Positions 52,276 to 63,569 of a DNA stretch of 64,000 nucleotides are shown in pieces. The translations under genes were made by a program, and so were the position numbers. The stretch is from NCBI RefSeq assembly GCF_000190755.2, contig NZ_JH109152.1, positions 1,218,167 to 1,282,166 of the forward strand, in the 5' to 3' direction. The DNA comes from Methylobacter tundripaludum SV96 (GTDB taxonomy: Bacteria; Pseudomonadota; Gammaproteobacteria; Methylococcales; Methylomonadaceae). Under the pieces are notes generated by a model. That model was not told where the DNA came from, made no database searches, and saw only the letters and a program-made list of their open reading frames with translations. Position 1 is the stretch's first letter. Every line of letters begins with the position of its first letter.

Positions 52276-53145
52276 TCACCGAAGCCAATAATCCGCTACC
52301 AAGCCTGCAAATACGGCCAAGCCGAACCAGTTATTGTTTAAAAACGCCTTAAAGCAAAGCGCTTTTTCCCGGTGAAAAATCAACTTTTGCTGATAAACCG
52401 ACAAGCCTGCCGCAATTAAAATACCGTCGTAATAAGGCCAACCGGCATGCGCCATTTGCCCTACGGTAATCAGCAGGCCCAGTATGACGATCTGCAATCC
52501 GCCCATAATCTGGCGGTCGTAAGCGCCGAACAATATCGCAGTCGATTTAACGCCTATTTTCAAATCATCATCCTTATCGACCATCGCATACATGGTGTCA
52601 TAAACCAGCGCCCATAATACGACGGCCAAATACATCACCCAGGCCACGGGCGGCATGCTGTTGATCTGCGCGGAAAAAGCCATCGGCACCGCCCAGCCAA
52701 AAGCGATGCCCAAATAGGCTTGGGGCAACTGGGTATAACGCTTCATGAACGGATAGCTGGCGGCCAGAAATGCGGCGATAAACGACAGCATGATGGTGTA
52801 AATATTCAGCAATAACACCAGGCCGAAAGAACACAAACACAACACCACAAAAACCGTCAGCGCTTCCTTGGGGCTTACCTTGCCTGCGGCGATAGGCCGC
52901 TGCTTGGTGCGTTCCACATGCGGATCGAAGTCGCGGTCGGCGTAATCGTTAATCACGCAACCGGCGGCTCGCATCAACACGACGCCCAGACAAATAACGG
53001 TTAAAACCAGCAAGTCCGGTTTGCCGTCACTGGCAACCCACAGCGCCCATAGTGCGGGCCACAATAAAATCAGGATGCCGATAGGCTTATCAAATCGCGC
53101 TAATAACCAATACTGCTTAATTCGATCCATTGCTGTGTTCATCAT
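52276..53145 (-). CDS. ubiA: 4-hydroxybenzoate polyprenyltransferase
   Basis: A 289-residue membrane enzyme that prenylates 4-hydroxybenzoate in ubiquinone synthesis. The two Asp-rich prenyl-diphosphate/Mg sites are 'NDYADRDFD' and 'YAMVDKDDD'. About eight helices are visible. The N-terminus '[23 protein letters not shown]' is standard for UbiA. The start is among 53145, 53142 and 53130; I chose the first ATG after AAGG. There is no ubiC next to it. Confidence 0.94.
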   Translation of the reverse strand: MMNTAMDRIKQYWLLARFDKPIGILILLWPALWALWVASDGKPDLLVLTVICLGVVLMRAAGCVINDYADRDFDPHVERTKQRPIAAGKVSPKEALTVFVVLCLCSFGLVLLLNIYTIMLSFIAAFLAASYPFMKRYTQLPQAYLGIAFGWAVPMAFSAQINSMPPVAWVMYLAVVLWALVYDTMYAMVDKDDDLKIGVKSTAILFGAYDRQIMGGLQIVILGLLITVGQMAHAGWPYYDGILIAAGLSVYQQKLIFHREKALCFKAFLNNNWFGLAVFAGLVADYWLR

Positions 53146-53222
53146 CGTTATTGCCTTTTTCAAAGCGTTAATTTTGTTAAAAATGCTATTATAGCTTTTT
53201 TATTTTAATGGGCGGGCGAACC

Positions 53223-54525
<1,303 letters not shown>

Positions 54526-54527
54526 CA

Positions 54528-55232
54528 ATGGCGGAGCAACTTCCATTACATTTTGAATTCAGGGCCAATCAAACTTTCGACGATTTTTTCCCCGGCGCCA
54601 ATCACGAAATCATCACTCACTTACAACAATGCATCGCGGGTCTGGGCGAACAGCAAATTTTCCTCTGGGGTAAATCGGGGCAAGGTAAAACGCATCTGCT
54701 GCAAGCCTGCTGTCATCGGGCACAGAATCAAAATCTCAGTTCATTCTATTTTGATTTGTCGCAAGCCGAATTACCTGATCCCTCTCTGCTAAACGGGCTT
54801 GACGAGTACGATGTCGTTTGTTTCGACAATATCGAGCGCATAGCCGGTAACGCGACCTGGGAACTGGCTTTTTTTAATTTCTTTAATCAGCATCGCGATC
54901 GCGGCCACAAACTGATCGTCTCGGCCTCCTCTGCGCCCAATGAGATTGCCATTCAACTACCCGACCTAAAAACCCGCCTTAATTGGGGACTGAGCTTAAA
55001 AATACAGCCCTTAACCGATAGCGACCGCATTGCGGCATTAATCTTTAAAGCCGATCAAATGGGTTTCGAAATCGCCCCGCAAGCCGGACGTTTTCTGCTG
55101 ACGCATTACGACAGGGATCTGGCCTCTCTATGGGCTTTACTGGAAAAACTGGACAGGGCATCATTGGCCGCCAAACGTAAGTTAACCCTCCCTTTTTTAA
55201 AGCAGATTCTGAACGAAGATAGCCATGATTAA
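54528..55232 (+). CDS. hda: DnaA regulatory inactivator Hda
   Basis: A 234-residue AAA+ DnaA paralogue that stimulates hydrolysis of DnaA-bound ATP on the sliding clamp. The N-terminal clamp-binding peptide is visible (QLPLHF, residues 4-9). The Walker A is 'LWGKSGQGKTHLL' and Walker B is 'YDVVCFDNIERI'. 'KTRLNWGLSLKIQPL' holds the box VIII/sensor region. It follows DUF2069 by 2 bp and overlaps panE by 8 bp. Confidence 0.94.
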   Translation: MAEQLPLHFEFRANQTFDDFFPGANHEIITHLQQCIAGLGEQQIFLWGKSGQGKTHLLQACCHRAQNQNLSSFYFDLSQAELPDPSLLNGLDEYDVVCFDNIERIAGNATWELAFFNFFNQHRDRGHKLIVSASSAPNEIAIQLPDLKTRLNWGLSLKIQPLTDSDRIAALIFKADQMGFEIAPQAGRFLLTHYDRDLASLWALLEKLDRASLAAKRKLTLPFLKQILNEDSHD

Positions 55233-56148
55233 AGTGCTTGTTATTGGAGCGGGGGCCGTCGGCGCTTTTTACGGCTCGCTATTGGCACAGGCCGGGGCCG
55301 AGGTTTCGGTCGTGTGCCGTTCCGATTACGATCAGGTCAAGCAACACGACTTTATCATCAACAGCCAAGCGCTCGGCCGCTGGAATTTTACCCCGGCGCA
55401 GGTGTTAAAAAATGTTGCCGATTTTAAAGGAACGCCTGACTATATTTTACTCTGCACCAAAGTCATCCCGACATTGGACCGAGTCGCCCTGATTCGTCCC
55501 GCTGTCGGTCGAAATACCGCGATAGTCTTTATCCAGAATGGCGTAGAAATCGAGCAGGAAATGCTGAATGCCTTCCCCCATAATGAACTGATCAGCGGTC
55601 TGGCGTTTATTTGCTGCAATCGGACAGGGCCCGGCGAGATATTGCATCTGGCTTACGGTCGCCTGGCTTTAGGTAATTTGCCGAACGGCATCAGCCGCAA
55701 AACCGTACAGCTTTGCGAACTCTTTAATCAATCCGGCATTGACTGCGGGGCAGTCGACAACATTGTGACCGGACGCTGGCAAAAATGCGTCTGGAACGCG
55801 CCGTTTAATCCGCTATCGGTATTGTCAGGAGGTTTGCTGACGCTGGATATCCTGCAAACCCAGGAGTTTTTCGTGCGCAGCATTATGCAGGAAATTTGCG
55901 ACATTGCGGCGGCCTCCGGGCATCCGCTGCCCGACGATATTGTTAACATCAATATCGAAAACACTTATGCCATGCCGCCTTATAAAACCAGCATGCTGCT
56001 GGATTATGAAAGCGGCCAGCCGATGGAGACGGAAGCCATCCTGGGCAATGCACTGCGCGCCGCTCAGCGGCTAGGCGTAGCCGCGCCTCATCTGGAATCG
56101 GTCTACGCGTTAATGAAGCTCAGGGAATTGAAGCTAGTGCAGCACTAG
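55225..56148 (+). CDS. panE: 2-dehydropantoate 2-reductase
   Basis: A 307-residue NADPH enzyme of pantothenate synthesis, ketopantoate to pantoate. The Rossmann motif is 'VLVIGAGAVGAFYGSLLAQAG'; the catalytic Lys is in 'GRWQKCVWNAPFNPLSVLSGG', and the substrate region is 'YKTSMLLDYESGQPMETEAILGNALRAA'. It overlaps hda, so both are in the arsC-wrbA-DUF2069-hda-panE run. Confidence 0.92.
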   Translation: MIKVLVIGAGAVGAFYGSLLAQAGAEVSVVCRSDYDQVKQHDFIINSQALGRWNFTPAQVLKNVADFKGTPDYILLCTKVIPTLDRVALIRPAVGRNTAIVFIQNGVEIEQEMLNAFPHNELISGLAFICCNRTGPGEILHLAYGRLALGNLPNGISRKTVQLCELFNQSGIDCGAVDNIVTGRWQKCVWNAPFNPLSVLSGGLLTLDILQTQEFFVRSIMQEICDIAAASGHPLPDDIVNINIENTYAMPPYKTSMLLDYESGQPMETEAILGNALRAAQRLGVAAPHLESVYALMKLRELKLVQH

Positions 56149-56191
56149 ATTATTTAGTAACTACAAGCGACATCAAAACAAAAGACTTTTA

Positions 56192-56358
56192 TTCACCACG
56201 AAGACACGAAGGGCACGAAGTTTTATATTTTTTCTTCGTGCTCTTCGTGTCTCGGCAATTGCTCCTGCATTGCTCTACCTCCTGCATAATCCACAGGGAT
56301 GTGGTGAATGCAGATATTGCAGGAGCAAATATCTGTCCATGCAGTCGTTCGTGGTGAA
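56192..56358. repeat. CACGAAG hairpin interrupted by a second mobile palindrome
   Basis: The left arm (56192-56220) and the beginning of the right arm (56234-56252) are followed by ~95 bp of foreign sequence before the right arm ends (56348-56358, ttcgtggtgaa). The insert (56253-56347) has its own arms TTGCTCCTGCA (56259-56269) and TGCAGGAGCAA (56318-56328) and shares sequence with the repeat inside nasA. Confidence 0.8.
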
Positions 56359-56404
56359 AATTTTTTAGCCATTGCGTAACATCAACTATTGTCGAGAATT
56401 TACG

Positions 56405-56905
56405 TTATTTGGCATAAAAAACATAATCCGCCGTATAGGCAATCCGCTTTTCACCACCCAAATGATTAGCATCGCATCCCGACGAAGGCGGCAGGCCGCC
56501 GTGCGTATTAATCCGGTTAATATAGCTGACGTTCGAAAACAGACCGTCGCCCTTATGGGAGACCACCTCGACCAGCAACCAGGCAATAGCCGAACCCGGT
56601 GCCATATCGATTTTCTTGACCACCCGCCCGACTACGCGACTGCCCTCTTTATATTCCCAAAGGGGACCGGCCGTATGATTCCCGACGATCTTACCCTGCG
56701 CATCGAACAACTTGGCATCGGGCGCTTGCGTTTCCCATGCGTACTCGCCTTTATTGGCTGAGCATTGGTAAATCTGGTCACCCTTAGCATGCACGGTCAG
56801 AACAGGACTATAGCCCGCAGGCACTTTAATCTGCTCGGGAATTGAAACCTCTGCATAAGCCGCGCCTTGCGACATCACCCATAAAATCAATATCTTTTTA
56901 ATCAT
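56405..56905 (-). CDS. Secreted DUF3455 protein
   Basis: A 166-residue exported protein. The signal peptide is 'MIKKILILWVMSQGAAYA'. The family core is 'VPAGYSPVLTVHAKGDQIYQCSANKGEYAWETQAPDAKLFDAQGKIVGNHTAGPLWEYKEGSRVVGRV' and 'YINRINTHGGLPPSSGCDANHLGGEKRIAYTADYVFY'; two Cys may pair. I take the ATG at 56905; 56917 overlaps the end of the SDR gene. The two are probably co-transcribed. Function unknown. Confidence 0.88.
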   Translation of the reverse strand: MIKKILILWVMSQGAAYAEVSIPEQIKVPAGYSPVLTVHAKGDQIYQCSANKGEYAWETQAPDAKLFDAQGKIVGNHTAGPLWEYKEGSRVVGRVVKKIDMAPGSAIAWLLVEVVSHKGDGLFSNVSYINRINTHGGLPPSSGCDANHLGGEKRIAYTADYVFYAK

Positions 56906-56910
56906 AGCAT

Positions 56911-57603
56911 TCACCATGGCATTGGCGTTCCGTCGTACTTAACGAAACTGCCGGATTGATCCAATGAAAAGTTCTCTATCAAAGCCCGCATGCCGGTAAT
57001 GCTTTGATCGGCATTAATCAGCCCGTTAGGCCCGCCCATATCGGTCTTAACCCAGCCGGGATGAAAAATAAGCACACCGACAGACTGATCTTTAAGCGCT
57101 ATCGCCAGACTCTTCATTGCAGCATTCAGCGCCGCTTTGCTGGACCGGTAAAAAATACTGCCGCCACTGTCATTATCCGCAATACTGCCCATCAGACTGC
57201 TGATATTAACAATCAGTTTTTTATTGCCTCGCTTGATTTGCGGTAAAAACGCTTCAGTCATTTTTAACGGCGCTTCGGTATTAACCACCAGCGATTTAGT
57301 CCATGCTTGATAATCAAGATGACCAAAACCGTTAGTGCTGTTATCCGTATAAACGCCGGCATTGTTAATCAAAACATCAATCGGCAGATCCGCTAATTTT
57401 TTGGATAGCGCATCAATTTGTTCAAACTCTGCAACATCCAACGCTTCTATCTGAACATTATGATGCGTGGCGAGATTATTTAAATCAAACGCATCATCCG
57501 GATTACGGGAGCAAGCAATGACATGCCAGTCCTGTTCAGCATATTGACGGCAAAACTCCAGACCCAAGCCGCGATTAGCGCCGGTAATTAAAACTGTAGC
57601 CAT
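56911..57603 (-). CDS. Short-chain dehydrogenase/reductase
   Basis: A 230-residue SDR oxidoreductase. The cofactor motif is 'LITGANRGLGLEFCRQYAEQ' (TGxxxGxG), with NNAG in 'DVLINNAGVY', active Ser in 'NISSLMGSI', and YxxxK replaced by 'FYRSSKAALNAAMKSL', still Tyr-x3-Lys. The C-terminus 'HPGWVKTDMGGPNGLINADQSITGMRALI' is that of the csgA/sniffer-like SDR group. The substrate is unknown. Confidence 0.92.
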   Translation of the reverse strand: MATVLITGANRGLGLEFCRQYAEQDWHVIACSRNPDDAFDLNNLATHHNVQIEALDVAEFEQIDALSKKLADLPIDVLINNAGVYTDNSTNGFGHLDYQAWTKSLVVNTEAPLKMTEAFLPQIKRGNKKLIVNISSLMGSIADNDSGGSIFYRSSKAALNAAMKSLAIALKDQSVGVLIFHPGWVKTDMGGPNGLINADQSITGMRALIENFSLDQSGSFVKYDGTPMPW

Positions 57604-57614
57604 TTTATTTCTCC

Positions 57615-57653
57615 CATAAAAAAACCTCCTGTATCGGTAGATGCAGGAGGTTT
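57615..57653 (-). terminator. Intrinsic terminator downstream of sodB
   Basis: On the minus strand AAACCTCCTG, a 12-nt loop, CAGGAGGTTT and then seven T's. It stands between sodB and the SDR gene, both on the minus strand, and separates their transcripts. Confidence 0.85.
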
Positions 57654-57764
57654 CTTATACTACTTAAAAACTGATGTTACGCAATAGGTAAAAAACCTCA
57701 CTACGAACACACGAAATCAGCATAAATGTTGGGTTATGCGAAGCCGCTAACCCAGCCTACAAAA

Positions 57765-58346
57765 TCAAGCTGAAAAGTTTTTTGCAGCAAAATCCCAGTT
57801 AACCAATGCCCAAAATGCTTCCAGATAGGCCGGACGCGCATTACGGTAATCGATGTAGTAAGCGTGTTCCCAAACATCGCAAGTCAACAAAGGCTTTTGA
57901 CCGGTCGTTAACGGGCAACCTGCATTGCTGGTGCTAACCAACGCCAAACTGCCGTCGGCGTTTTGCACCAGCCAAGCCCAGCCTGAACCGAATGTGGTGA
58001 CCGCGCATTTGGTGAATTCTTCTTTAAATTTTGCAAATGAACCGAAAGTTGTGTTGATCGCATCGGCTAAAGCGCCGCTAGGTTCGCCACCCGCATTGGG
58101 CGCCAAGCTATTCCAGTAAAAAGTGTGATTCCAGACTTGCGCAGCGTTATTAAAAATACCGCCTGAAGATTTCATGATGATTTCTTCCAGCGACAAACCT
58201 TCAAATTCAGTTCCTGGGACCAGGTTATTCAGGTTTGTTACATAAGTTTGATGATGCTTGCCATAATGATACTCCAGGGTTTCTGCAGAAATATGGGGCG
58301 CTAATGCATCTTTAGCATAAGGTAAAGCAGGAAGTTCGAAAGCCAT
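57765..58346 (-). CDS. sodB: Iron superoxide dismutase
   Basis: A 193-residue cytoplasmic Fe-type SOD. Metal ligands are visible in '[13 protein letters not shown]', '[12 protein letters not shown]' and '[14 protein letters not shown]'. The Fe-type signature 'FGSGWAWLV' plus '[17 protein letters not shown]' supports Fe over Mn. The start '[15 protein letters not shown]' is standard, with AGGAGA upstream. It has its own terminator. Confidence 0.97.
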   Translation of the reverse strand: MAFELPALPYAKDALAPHISAETLEYHYGKHHQTYVTNLNNLVPGTEFEGLSLEEIIMKSSGGIFNNAAQVWNHTFYWNSLAPNAGGEPSGALADAINTTFGSFAKFKEEFTKCAVTTFGSGWAWLVQNADGSLALVSTSNAGCPLTTGQKPLLTCDVWEHAYYIDYRNARPAYLEAFWALVNWDFAAKNFSA

Positions 58347-58682
58347 GGGATTCTCCTAAATCAAAGTTGTCATAAGGTGTTGAGTGCAAACAGCCGGCAA
58401 CAAAAAAATACCAAGTGTTTTTATAAACAATTACTTTAGCATTGCTCGCCAATTAAATAAAGCGATAGCACAAGCGGGAAGACGACAAATCCTTAAAATT
58501 GCTTAAGCCGACTTCCAATGCCACCCTCAAAGATGCCAAATTTTGGATTATTGGTATAAGCTGTTACCCGATGTATCTAAGTCTAAACAATAGTTTCACA
58601 GTATTGCAGACTTATACTGCCTTTTATCAACCCCAGTAATGAATACATGCAAATTCAGTAATCAACTACGAGGAAGGCCACA
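58347..58682. other. 336-bp divergent region sodB / BLUF gene
   Basis: It carries promoters for both genes. GAGGAAGG at ~58670 is the BLUF gene's ribosome site. TTGCAG...TATACT near 58603-58618 is too close-spaced for a normal sigma-70 promoter. Nothing else is seen. Confidence 0.4.
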
Positions 58683-59552
58683 ATGATCAGACTGAGTTAC
58701 GCCAGCACAGCAATCAAGGAATTTAGTCCGGAAAATCTGTTAGCGCTGTTAAAAACCTGTCGAACAAATAACGGCGTCAAAAATATAACCGGAATACTGC
58801 TTTATTCGCACGACACTTTTTTTCAGGTATTGGAGGGCGACGAAGCGACCGTTGAAAGTACATTTGAAAGCATAAAAAAAGATAAACGCCACAAGGACGT
58901 AACCTTGATCGAAAAGCTGCCCATAACAGAACGGGCATTTCCCTACTGGAGCATGGGCTTTGAAAAGCTGGGGAGCAAAGAGCTGAGTGAAATGGAAGGC
59001 TTGAATAATTTTTTTGAAAACGACTTTACGCCCGCCGGTTTTGCCGCACATAAACATATTATCGGCCCGTTATTAGCCCATCTTCGTAGCAAGCTGGTAA
59101 AACAGGTCACCGTGGAAAGTCACGAAGAACTGCCCATGCAGCACGAAGACCCGTTCATCCAACTTCTGCACCGCACCATTCGCTTGGGGGTCAAGTTTCT
59201 CGCGTTACTGATGGTAATGGTTATTTTATTCGGCATTATTGACGTCGTTTATGTGATCTTTGAAAAAATCACCCAACCGCCGTTTATGCTATTGACTATT
59301 AATGACATGCTGGAAACATTTGGGGCTTTTTTGGCAGTGTTAATCGCCATTGAAATTTTCCTGAACATTACCTTGTATATCCGAAGTGACGTAATCCCCG
59401 TAAAACTGGTTGTAGCTACCGCGCTGATGGCTATTTCCCGGAAAGTCATCGTGTTCGATTACAAGCACTTACCGGCGGAATATGTGAGCGCATCGGCCTT
59501 GGTTTTGGTGGCGCTAGGTATCACTTACTGGCTAGTCCAGAAAAAAGAATAG
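58683..59552 (+). CDS. BLUF blue-light sensor fused to PsiE-like membrane domain
   Basis: A 289-residue protein. The BLUF flavin domain (~1-95) keeps all photoactive positions at canonical spacing (AppA Y21, N45, Q63, W104, M106): Tyr6, Asn30, Gln48 (FFQVLEG), Trp89 and Met91 (YWSMGFE). After a linker, residues ~155-285 contain four membrane helices and 'ISRKVIVFDYKHLPAEYVSASALVLVALGITYWLV', a match to the phosphate-starvation-inducible PsiE family. No GGDEF, EAL or HTH output is present. Inference: blue light alters a membrane process through the PsiE-like part. It stands alone. Confidence 0.9.
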   Translation: MIRLSYASTAIKEFSPENLLALLKTCRTNNGVKNITGILLYSHDTFFQVLEGDEATVESTFESIKKDKRHKDVTLIEKLPITERAFPYWSMGFEKLGSKELSEMEGLNNFFENDFTPAGFAAHKHIIGPLLAHLRSKLVKQVTVESHEELPMQHEDPFIQLLHRTIRLGVKFLALLMVMVILFGIIDVVYVIFEKITQPPFMLLTINDMLETFGAFLAVLIAIEIFLNITLYIRSDVIPVKLVVATALMAISRKVIVFDYKHLPAEYVSASALVLVALGITYWLVQKKE

Positions 59553-59571
59553 AGCGTCATTATCATTTCAG

Positions 59572-62487
59572 TTACTGATGAAGGCGGTTATTATTACTGC
59601 GTAACCGCCCCACAGACTCAAGCACCCTGCTCTGTGCGCTCGCAAAGTCAGTTAATAATTCAGGCCCATATTCCCATGATTTATTAAGCGTCTGCTCCAA
59701 CGCTTCTATGCATACTTTCAATTCCGACATGGCTAGATTGGCCGCCACACCTTTCATTGCATGGAGAAATCTCAATGCCGAATCCACATCGCCCGCTTGT
59801 AAAAAAGCATCCACACGGATCTGTGCATCGCTAAAGCCCTCATAAAACTTCAGCAGTAAGTCATGCAGCAGTCGCTCGTTTCCTACAACATTTTTTAAGC
59901 CCTGTTGTATATCAATGCCGGGCAAACATTCCGGCAGTAATGCTGTTTTTTGTTGGCTTGCCTTCGCCAAACAGGAAGCCGGTGTCTTCCGTAATTCCGG
60001 CTTGATTAAATCAATCAAGTTTGCCAATAGCTCATCAACGTCTATAGGCTTGGTCACATACCCGTTCATACCTATGTGCAGACACTTTTCCCTAACATCG
60101 TTCATGGCGTGGGCCGTCATCGCAATAATCGGCAAATCACTAAATTGCGCTTCAGAACGTATGATGCGGGTTGCCTCATAGCCATCCATGATCGGCATTT
60201 CCAAGTCCATTAATACCGCATCAAAATAGCATGTTCGTATTTTTTGCACCGCATCCCGACCATCCGAGGCAATGCTGACCTCAAAACCTTCCTGCTCCAG
60301 CGTTTCTTTCGCAATCTGCTGATTAATATGATTATCTTCCACCAACAGCAACTTTGCCCCTTTAATTTGATGCAGCTTTTCGTTTCCCGTCCCTGGACGG
60401 CGGACTTGCGAGGGCGGATATTCGTCAAAATCAGTTTGATTAAACGCTTCAACAACCGCGCTGAACAGCGCCGACGCATGCACCGGTTTAGCAAGAAAGC
60501 CATCCAGATTAAGATCTTTTGATCGCTGTACATGTACAACATCCTCCCTGCTATGCGTGGTTACTATGATAATGTGAGGAATACAGGCGATTTCAAGACT
60601 ATTTTTAATATGCCGCGCAACCGAAATACCGTCCATTTTGGGTAAATTCCAGTCCATGAGTACAAGCCGATAAGGATCTTCAGCGCAGGCGTTTTCCAAC
60701 AGCTGAATGGCTTGCTCACCCGTGCTGACGGACGTCACTTGAAAAAAAAGGCTTTTCAAATGCAAGCACAAGGCATTCCGCGATGTCTCGTCGCTATCCA
60801 CCACTAATGCTTTTACGCCGCGAAAAGCATCGTGCGATGCCGAGTATTTTTGACTTACCTCATAGGGTTGCTCAAAGATGGCGGTAAAAATAAAAGTACT
60901 CCCCTGCCCTATTTCACTGTTTACCGTAATGACACCACCCATCATATCCACCATTCGCTTGCAAATGGCCAGGCCCAGACCGGTTCCGCCGTATTTGCGG
61001 GTGGTAGATTTATCGGCTTGATTAAAGGACTGAAATAGCCCGCCTATTTGTTCTGTGGTCAAGCCTATGCCGGTATCCTTAACAGAAAACTCAAGCCTAA
61101 TTTGATCCGCACTTTTTACTTGTTCGGCGCCTTCCGCTAACGCGACTTTAATATCGACATCGCCGCCGCGGCTGGTAAATTTTACCGCGTTGTTGACTAA
61201 ATTAAGTAACACTTGGCCCAGCCTTAGCGGATCGCCTATCAAATCCGAAGGCACATCGTCGGCGGTAATAAATCGTATCTTCAGGCCTTTTTCTTCCGCT
61301 TTGCCACTCATCAAACTGAAAAGATCGTTCAGCACGTCATCCAGATTAAATGCGATCGTTTCCAGCTCCAGCTTCCCGGCTTCGATTTTGGAGAAATCCA
61401 GAATATCGTTAATGATCCCGAGTAATGCGCGTGAAGAAATCTGAACCTTAGTCAAATAATCCTGCTGTTTTGCAGTCAGGTCCGTCTGCAAAGCTAACCG
61501 GGTCATACCGATGATCGCATTCATCGGCGTCCGGATTTCATGACTCATCATCGAAAGAAACTCTGATTTGCTTTTATCGGCCGCAATGGCCTGATCTCGC
61601 GCCTCGGCCAATTCGGAGGTGCGGTTTATTACTTTTTGCTCTAACGTCCGACTGTATTCTTCAAGCTTATCGTAAGAAATCTTCAGGTTCCGGGCCATTT
61701 GAGAAAACGCTGTCGTTAGCGCCCCGATTTCGCCATCCGGGTGAATCTTTTTAACATTGTCGCTGACCGCAAAATTACCTTGAGCCAACTCATTTGCCAA
61801 TCGGGTCAAGTGCATTAGCGGCCTGGAAAGACGTTCAGACACGAACAATACGATACACGCGCCAATCAGGATAAAAATGGCTGCGGTTATTAATAACCGC
61901 GTTATCATTTCGCCGATTTGACTAATACTCTCCTCTCGGGAATTAACAATCTCCTGATTAAGAAGATCCAGGGAAAAACCCAACCGGAGAACGCCCCAAG
62001 GCCTCGCACTCACTTGAATCGGCATGATAAATTCCATAAAGGATTCACCGTTGCTTACATACTCATTAACCGTTGCCGTCTTTTGACCCGCCGCAAACAA
62101 GTCCTCTTTTTCGGATAAAATCCCCATTTCCAACTGCGGCTTTAGCGTATGAATATACGCCCTCCCTGAGGCTTGCATTAATATGATGTAACGAAGCTCT
62201 TTATTTTCCTGCACCGCATTTCTTAACTGGTCGGCAACCAGGGAAAGGTTGACGGAAGCGATGCCATTCTTAACTTGACCGGATAAATTACCGGATAAAA
62301 TCTGCCCTCTATCGATTAGCCGTCCTTTCATCAGCGTAATGCGCTTTTCCAGTTCCTTCTCGAACACATCTTTTTGAAACTCAATCTGAATGAAGGTTAA
62401 CAGCATCAATAAGGCGATAATTAAACCCACCATCGTAACGAGCAGCTTTCTAAAAATACTACGTTTAACCATTTTGCTTAAACTCAA
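59572..62487 (-). CDS. Hybrid sensor histidine kinase (HAMP-HisKA-HATPase-REC-REC-Hpt)
   Basis: A 971-residue membrane kinase of the BarA/TorS type. An N-terminal helix (~12-30), a periplasmic domain (~35-190; '[24 protein letters not shown]', Cache-like), a second helix (~195-215) and HAMP (~220-270) lead to HisKA ('[18 protein letters not shown]') and HATPase ('NLVNNAVKF', 'DTGIGL', 'GTGLGLAIC'). The first REC has '[12 protein letters not shown]', the second '[12 protein letters not shown]', and the C-terminal Hpt has '[14 protein letters not shown]'. All phosphorelay residues appear intact. No cognate regulator is adjacent; the signal is unknown. Confidence 0.95.
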   Translation of the reverse strand: MSLSKMVKRSIFRKLLVTMVGLIIALLMLLTFIQIEFQKDVFEKELEKRITLMKGRLIDRGQILSGNLSGQVKNGIASVNLSLVADQLRNAVQENKELRYIILMQASGRAYIHTLKPQLEMGILSEKEDLFAAGQKTATVNEYVSNGESFMEFIMPIQVSARPWGVLRLGFSLDLLNQEIVNSREESISQIGEMITRLLITAAIFILIGACIVLFVSERLSRPLMHLTRLANELAQGNFAVSDNVKKIHPDGEIGALTTAFSQMARNLKISYDKLEEYSRTLEQKVINRTSELAEARDQAIAADKSKSEFLSMMSHEIRTPMNAIIGMTRLALQTDLTAKQQDYLTKVQISSRALLGIINDILDFSKIEAGKLELETIAFNLDDVLNDLFSLMSGKAEEKGLKIRFITADDVPSDLIGDPLRLGQVLLNLVNNAVKFTSRGGDVDIKVALAEGAEQVKSADQIRLEFSVKDTGIGLTTEQIGGLFQSFNQADKSTTRKYGGTGLGLAICKRMVDMMGGVITVNSEIGQGSTFIFTAIFEQPYEVSQKYSASHDAFRGVKALVVDSDETSRNALCLHLKSLFFQVTSVSTGEQAIQLLENACAEDPYRLVLMDWNLPKMDGISVARHIKNSLEIACIPHIIIVTTHSREDVVHVQRSKDLNLDGFLAKPVHASALFSAVVEAFNQTDFDEYPPSQVRRPGTGNEKLHQIKGAKLLLVEDNHINQQIAKETLEQEGFEVSIASDGRDAVQKIRTCYFDAVLMDLEMPIMDGYEATRIIRSEAQFSDLPIIAMTAHAMNDVREKCLHIGMNGYVTKPIDVDELLANLIDLIKPELRKTPASCLAKASQQKTALLPECLPGIDIQQGLKNVVGNERLLHDLLLKFYEGFSDAQIRVDAFLQAGDVDSALRFLHAMKGVAANLAMSELKVCIEALEQTLNKSWEYGPELLTDFASAQSRVLESVGRLRSNNNRLHQ

Positions 62488-62612
62488 GATTGTATTGGGG
62501 GGATTTATTTTGATTACTTGCGCTTACTTCTGACGGCATTATAAATCCAACTTTAAAAGCAGCCTGATTAATTGCACCGTTTCGGTTATTCTGTCAGCCA
62601 TTTAATAAATCT

Positions 62613-62664
62613 CTCGAAGACACGAAGTTTTTATCTTGATTTTTCTTCGCATGCTTCGTGGTTT
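62613..62664. repeat. Worn CACGAAG-family hairpin
   Basis: The arms cgaagacacgaag (62615-62627) and cttcgcatgcttcgtgg (62644-62660) lie between the divergent kinase and glycosylase genes. Confidence 0.65.
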
Positions 62665-62689
62665 TATGCTTTAAGCCCCGTAGACCGAA

Positions 62690-63217
62690 ATGACAAAACC
62701 ACTTTTATTGTGCTTCGAACCGATCGCAGATTCCAATGCCGAGATATTGATTCTGGGCAGCATGCCGGGACAGGAGTCTTTGGCGGCGAGTCAGTATTAT
62801 GCGAATCGACGCAATGCCTTCTGGAAAATCATGGCGCAATTGCTTGGGTTTGATCCGGACGCTACATATGAAGATCGGCTACACGCGCTGAAAACAGCCC
62901 GCATCGCACTCTGGGATGTGATGCAATCCTGTACGCGAGTCGGCAGCTTGGACGCAAAAATTGACAGCGGCTCCATCACTGTAAATGACTTTCAGAGCTT
63001 CTTTCATACGCACGACAAGATCCGTGCGGTGTTCTTCAACGGGGCAAAGGCGGAGTCGGCGTACCGGCAGTATGTTTTGCCTACCGTCAGCACCGCTTCA
63101 GTCAGCTACATGCGTCTCCCATCGACCAGCCCGGCGCATGCCTCTCTTTCCTATGAACAAAAGCTTCATGTATGGAGGACAGCGTTGAACGCTGTCGACC
63201 GGAATAAGCCTGTTTAA
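62690..63217 (+). CDS. DNA-deoxyinosine glycosylase (uracil-DNA glycosylase superfamily)
   Basis: A 175-residue base-excision enzyme of UDG family 6 (hypoxanthine-DNA glycosylase). The motif 1 region is 'ILILGSMPGQESLAASQYYANRRNAFWKIM' and motif 2 is 'LPSTSPAHASLSYEQKLHVW'. 'ALWDVMQSCTRVGSLDAKI' is typical. It would remove hypoxanthine arising from adenine deamination. The start 'MTKPLLLCFEPIADSNAEILILGSMPG' agrees with the family. It is a single gene, convergent with tusA. Confidence 0.92.
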   Translation: MTKPLLLCFEPIADSNAEILILGSMPGQESLAASQYYANRRNAFWKIMAQLLGFDPDATYEDRLHALKTARIALWDVMQSCTRVGSLDAKIDSGSITVNDFQSFFHTHDKIRAVFFNGAKAESAYRQYVLPTVSTASVSYMRLPSTSPAHASLSYEQKLHVWRTALNAVDRNKPV

Positions 63218-63256
63218 GCGGCAGCGCGAAGTGAATGAACTTATCCCCGGCCTATG

Positions 63257-63487
63257 CTATTTCTTTTTGAAATAAAAAACCTGCTTATTGGATTCTCTTA
63301 TCAATTGAATAATTTGATGCCCGGTCTGGTCGGCATAAACGCCAAAATCCAAGTGCGCAGCCGGATCGGTTGCGATCACTTTGACGACATCGCCGCTGGC
63401 CATGTCCATCAAGGCTTTTTTCAGGCGCAACAAGGGTAATGGACAAGTCAAACCGCTGGCATCTACTTCCAGGTTAAATTCGATCAT
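63257..63487 (-). CDS. tusA: Sulfur carrier protein TusA
   Basis: A 76-residue sulphurtransferase-fold protein. The persulphide Cys lies in 'ASGLTCPLPLLRLKKAL' (CPxP). 'GDVVKVIATDPAAHLDFGVYADQTGHQIIQ' is the rest of the family fold. It delivers sulphur for tRNA thiolation and molybdenum cofactor synthesis, the latter being needed by NasA. It is divergent from cysG (83-bp gap). Confidence 0.94.
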   Translation of the reverse strand: MIEFNLEVDASGLTCPLPLLRLKKALMDMASGDVVKVIATDPAAHLDFGVYADQTGHQIIQLIRESNKQVFYFKKK

Positions 63488-63569
63488 AGGTTTATTTTAA
63501 GTTTTCTCAACTAAGTTTGGTGCGCTTATAATACCATCCTCTTTTAAATCCAAGAATCATCATAACTAA

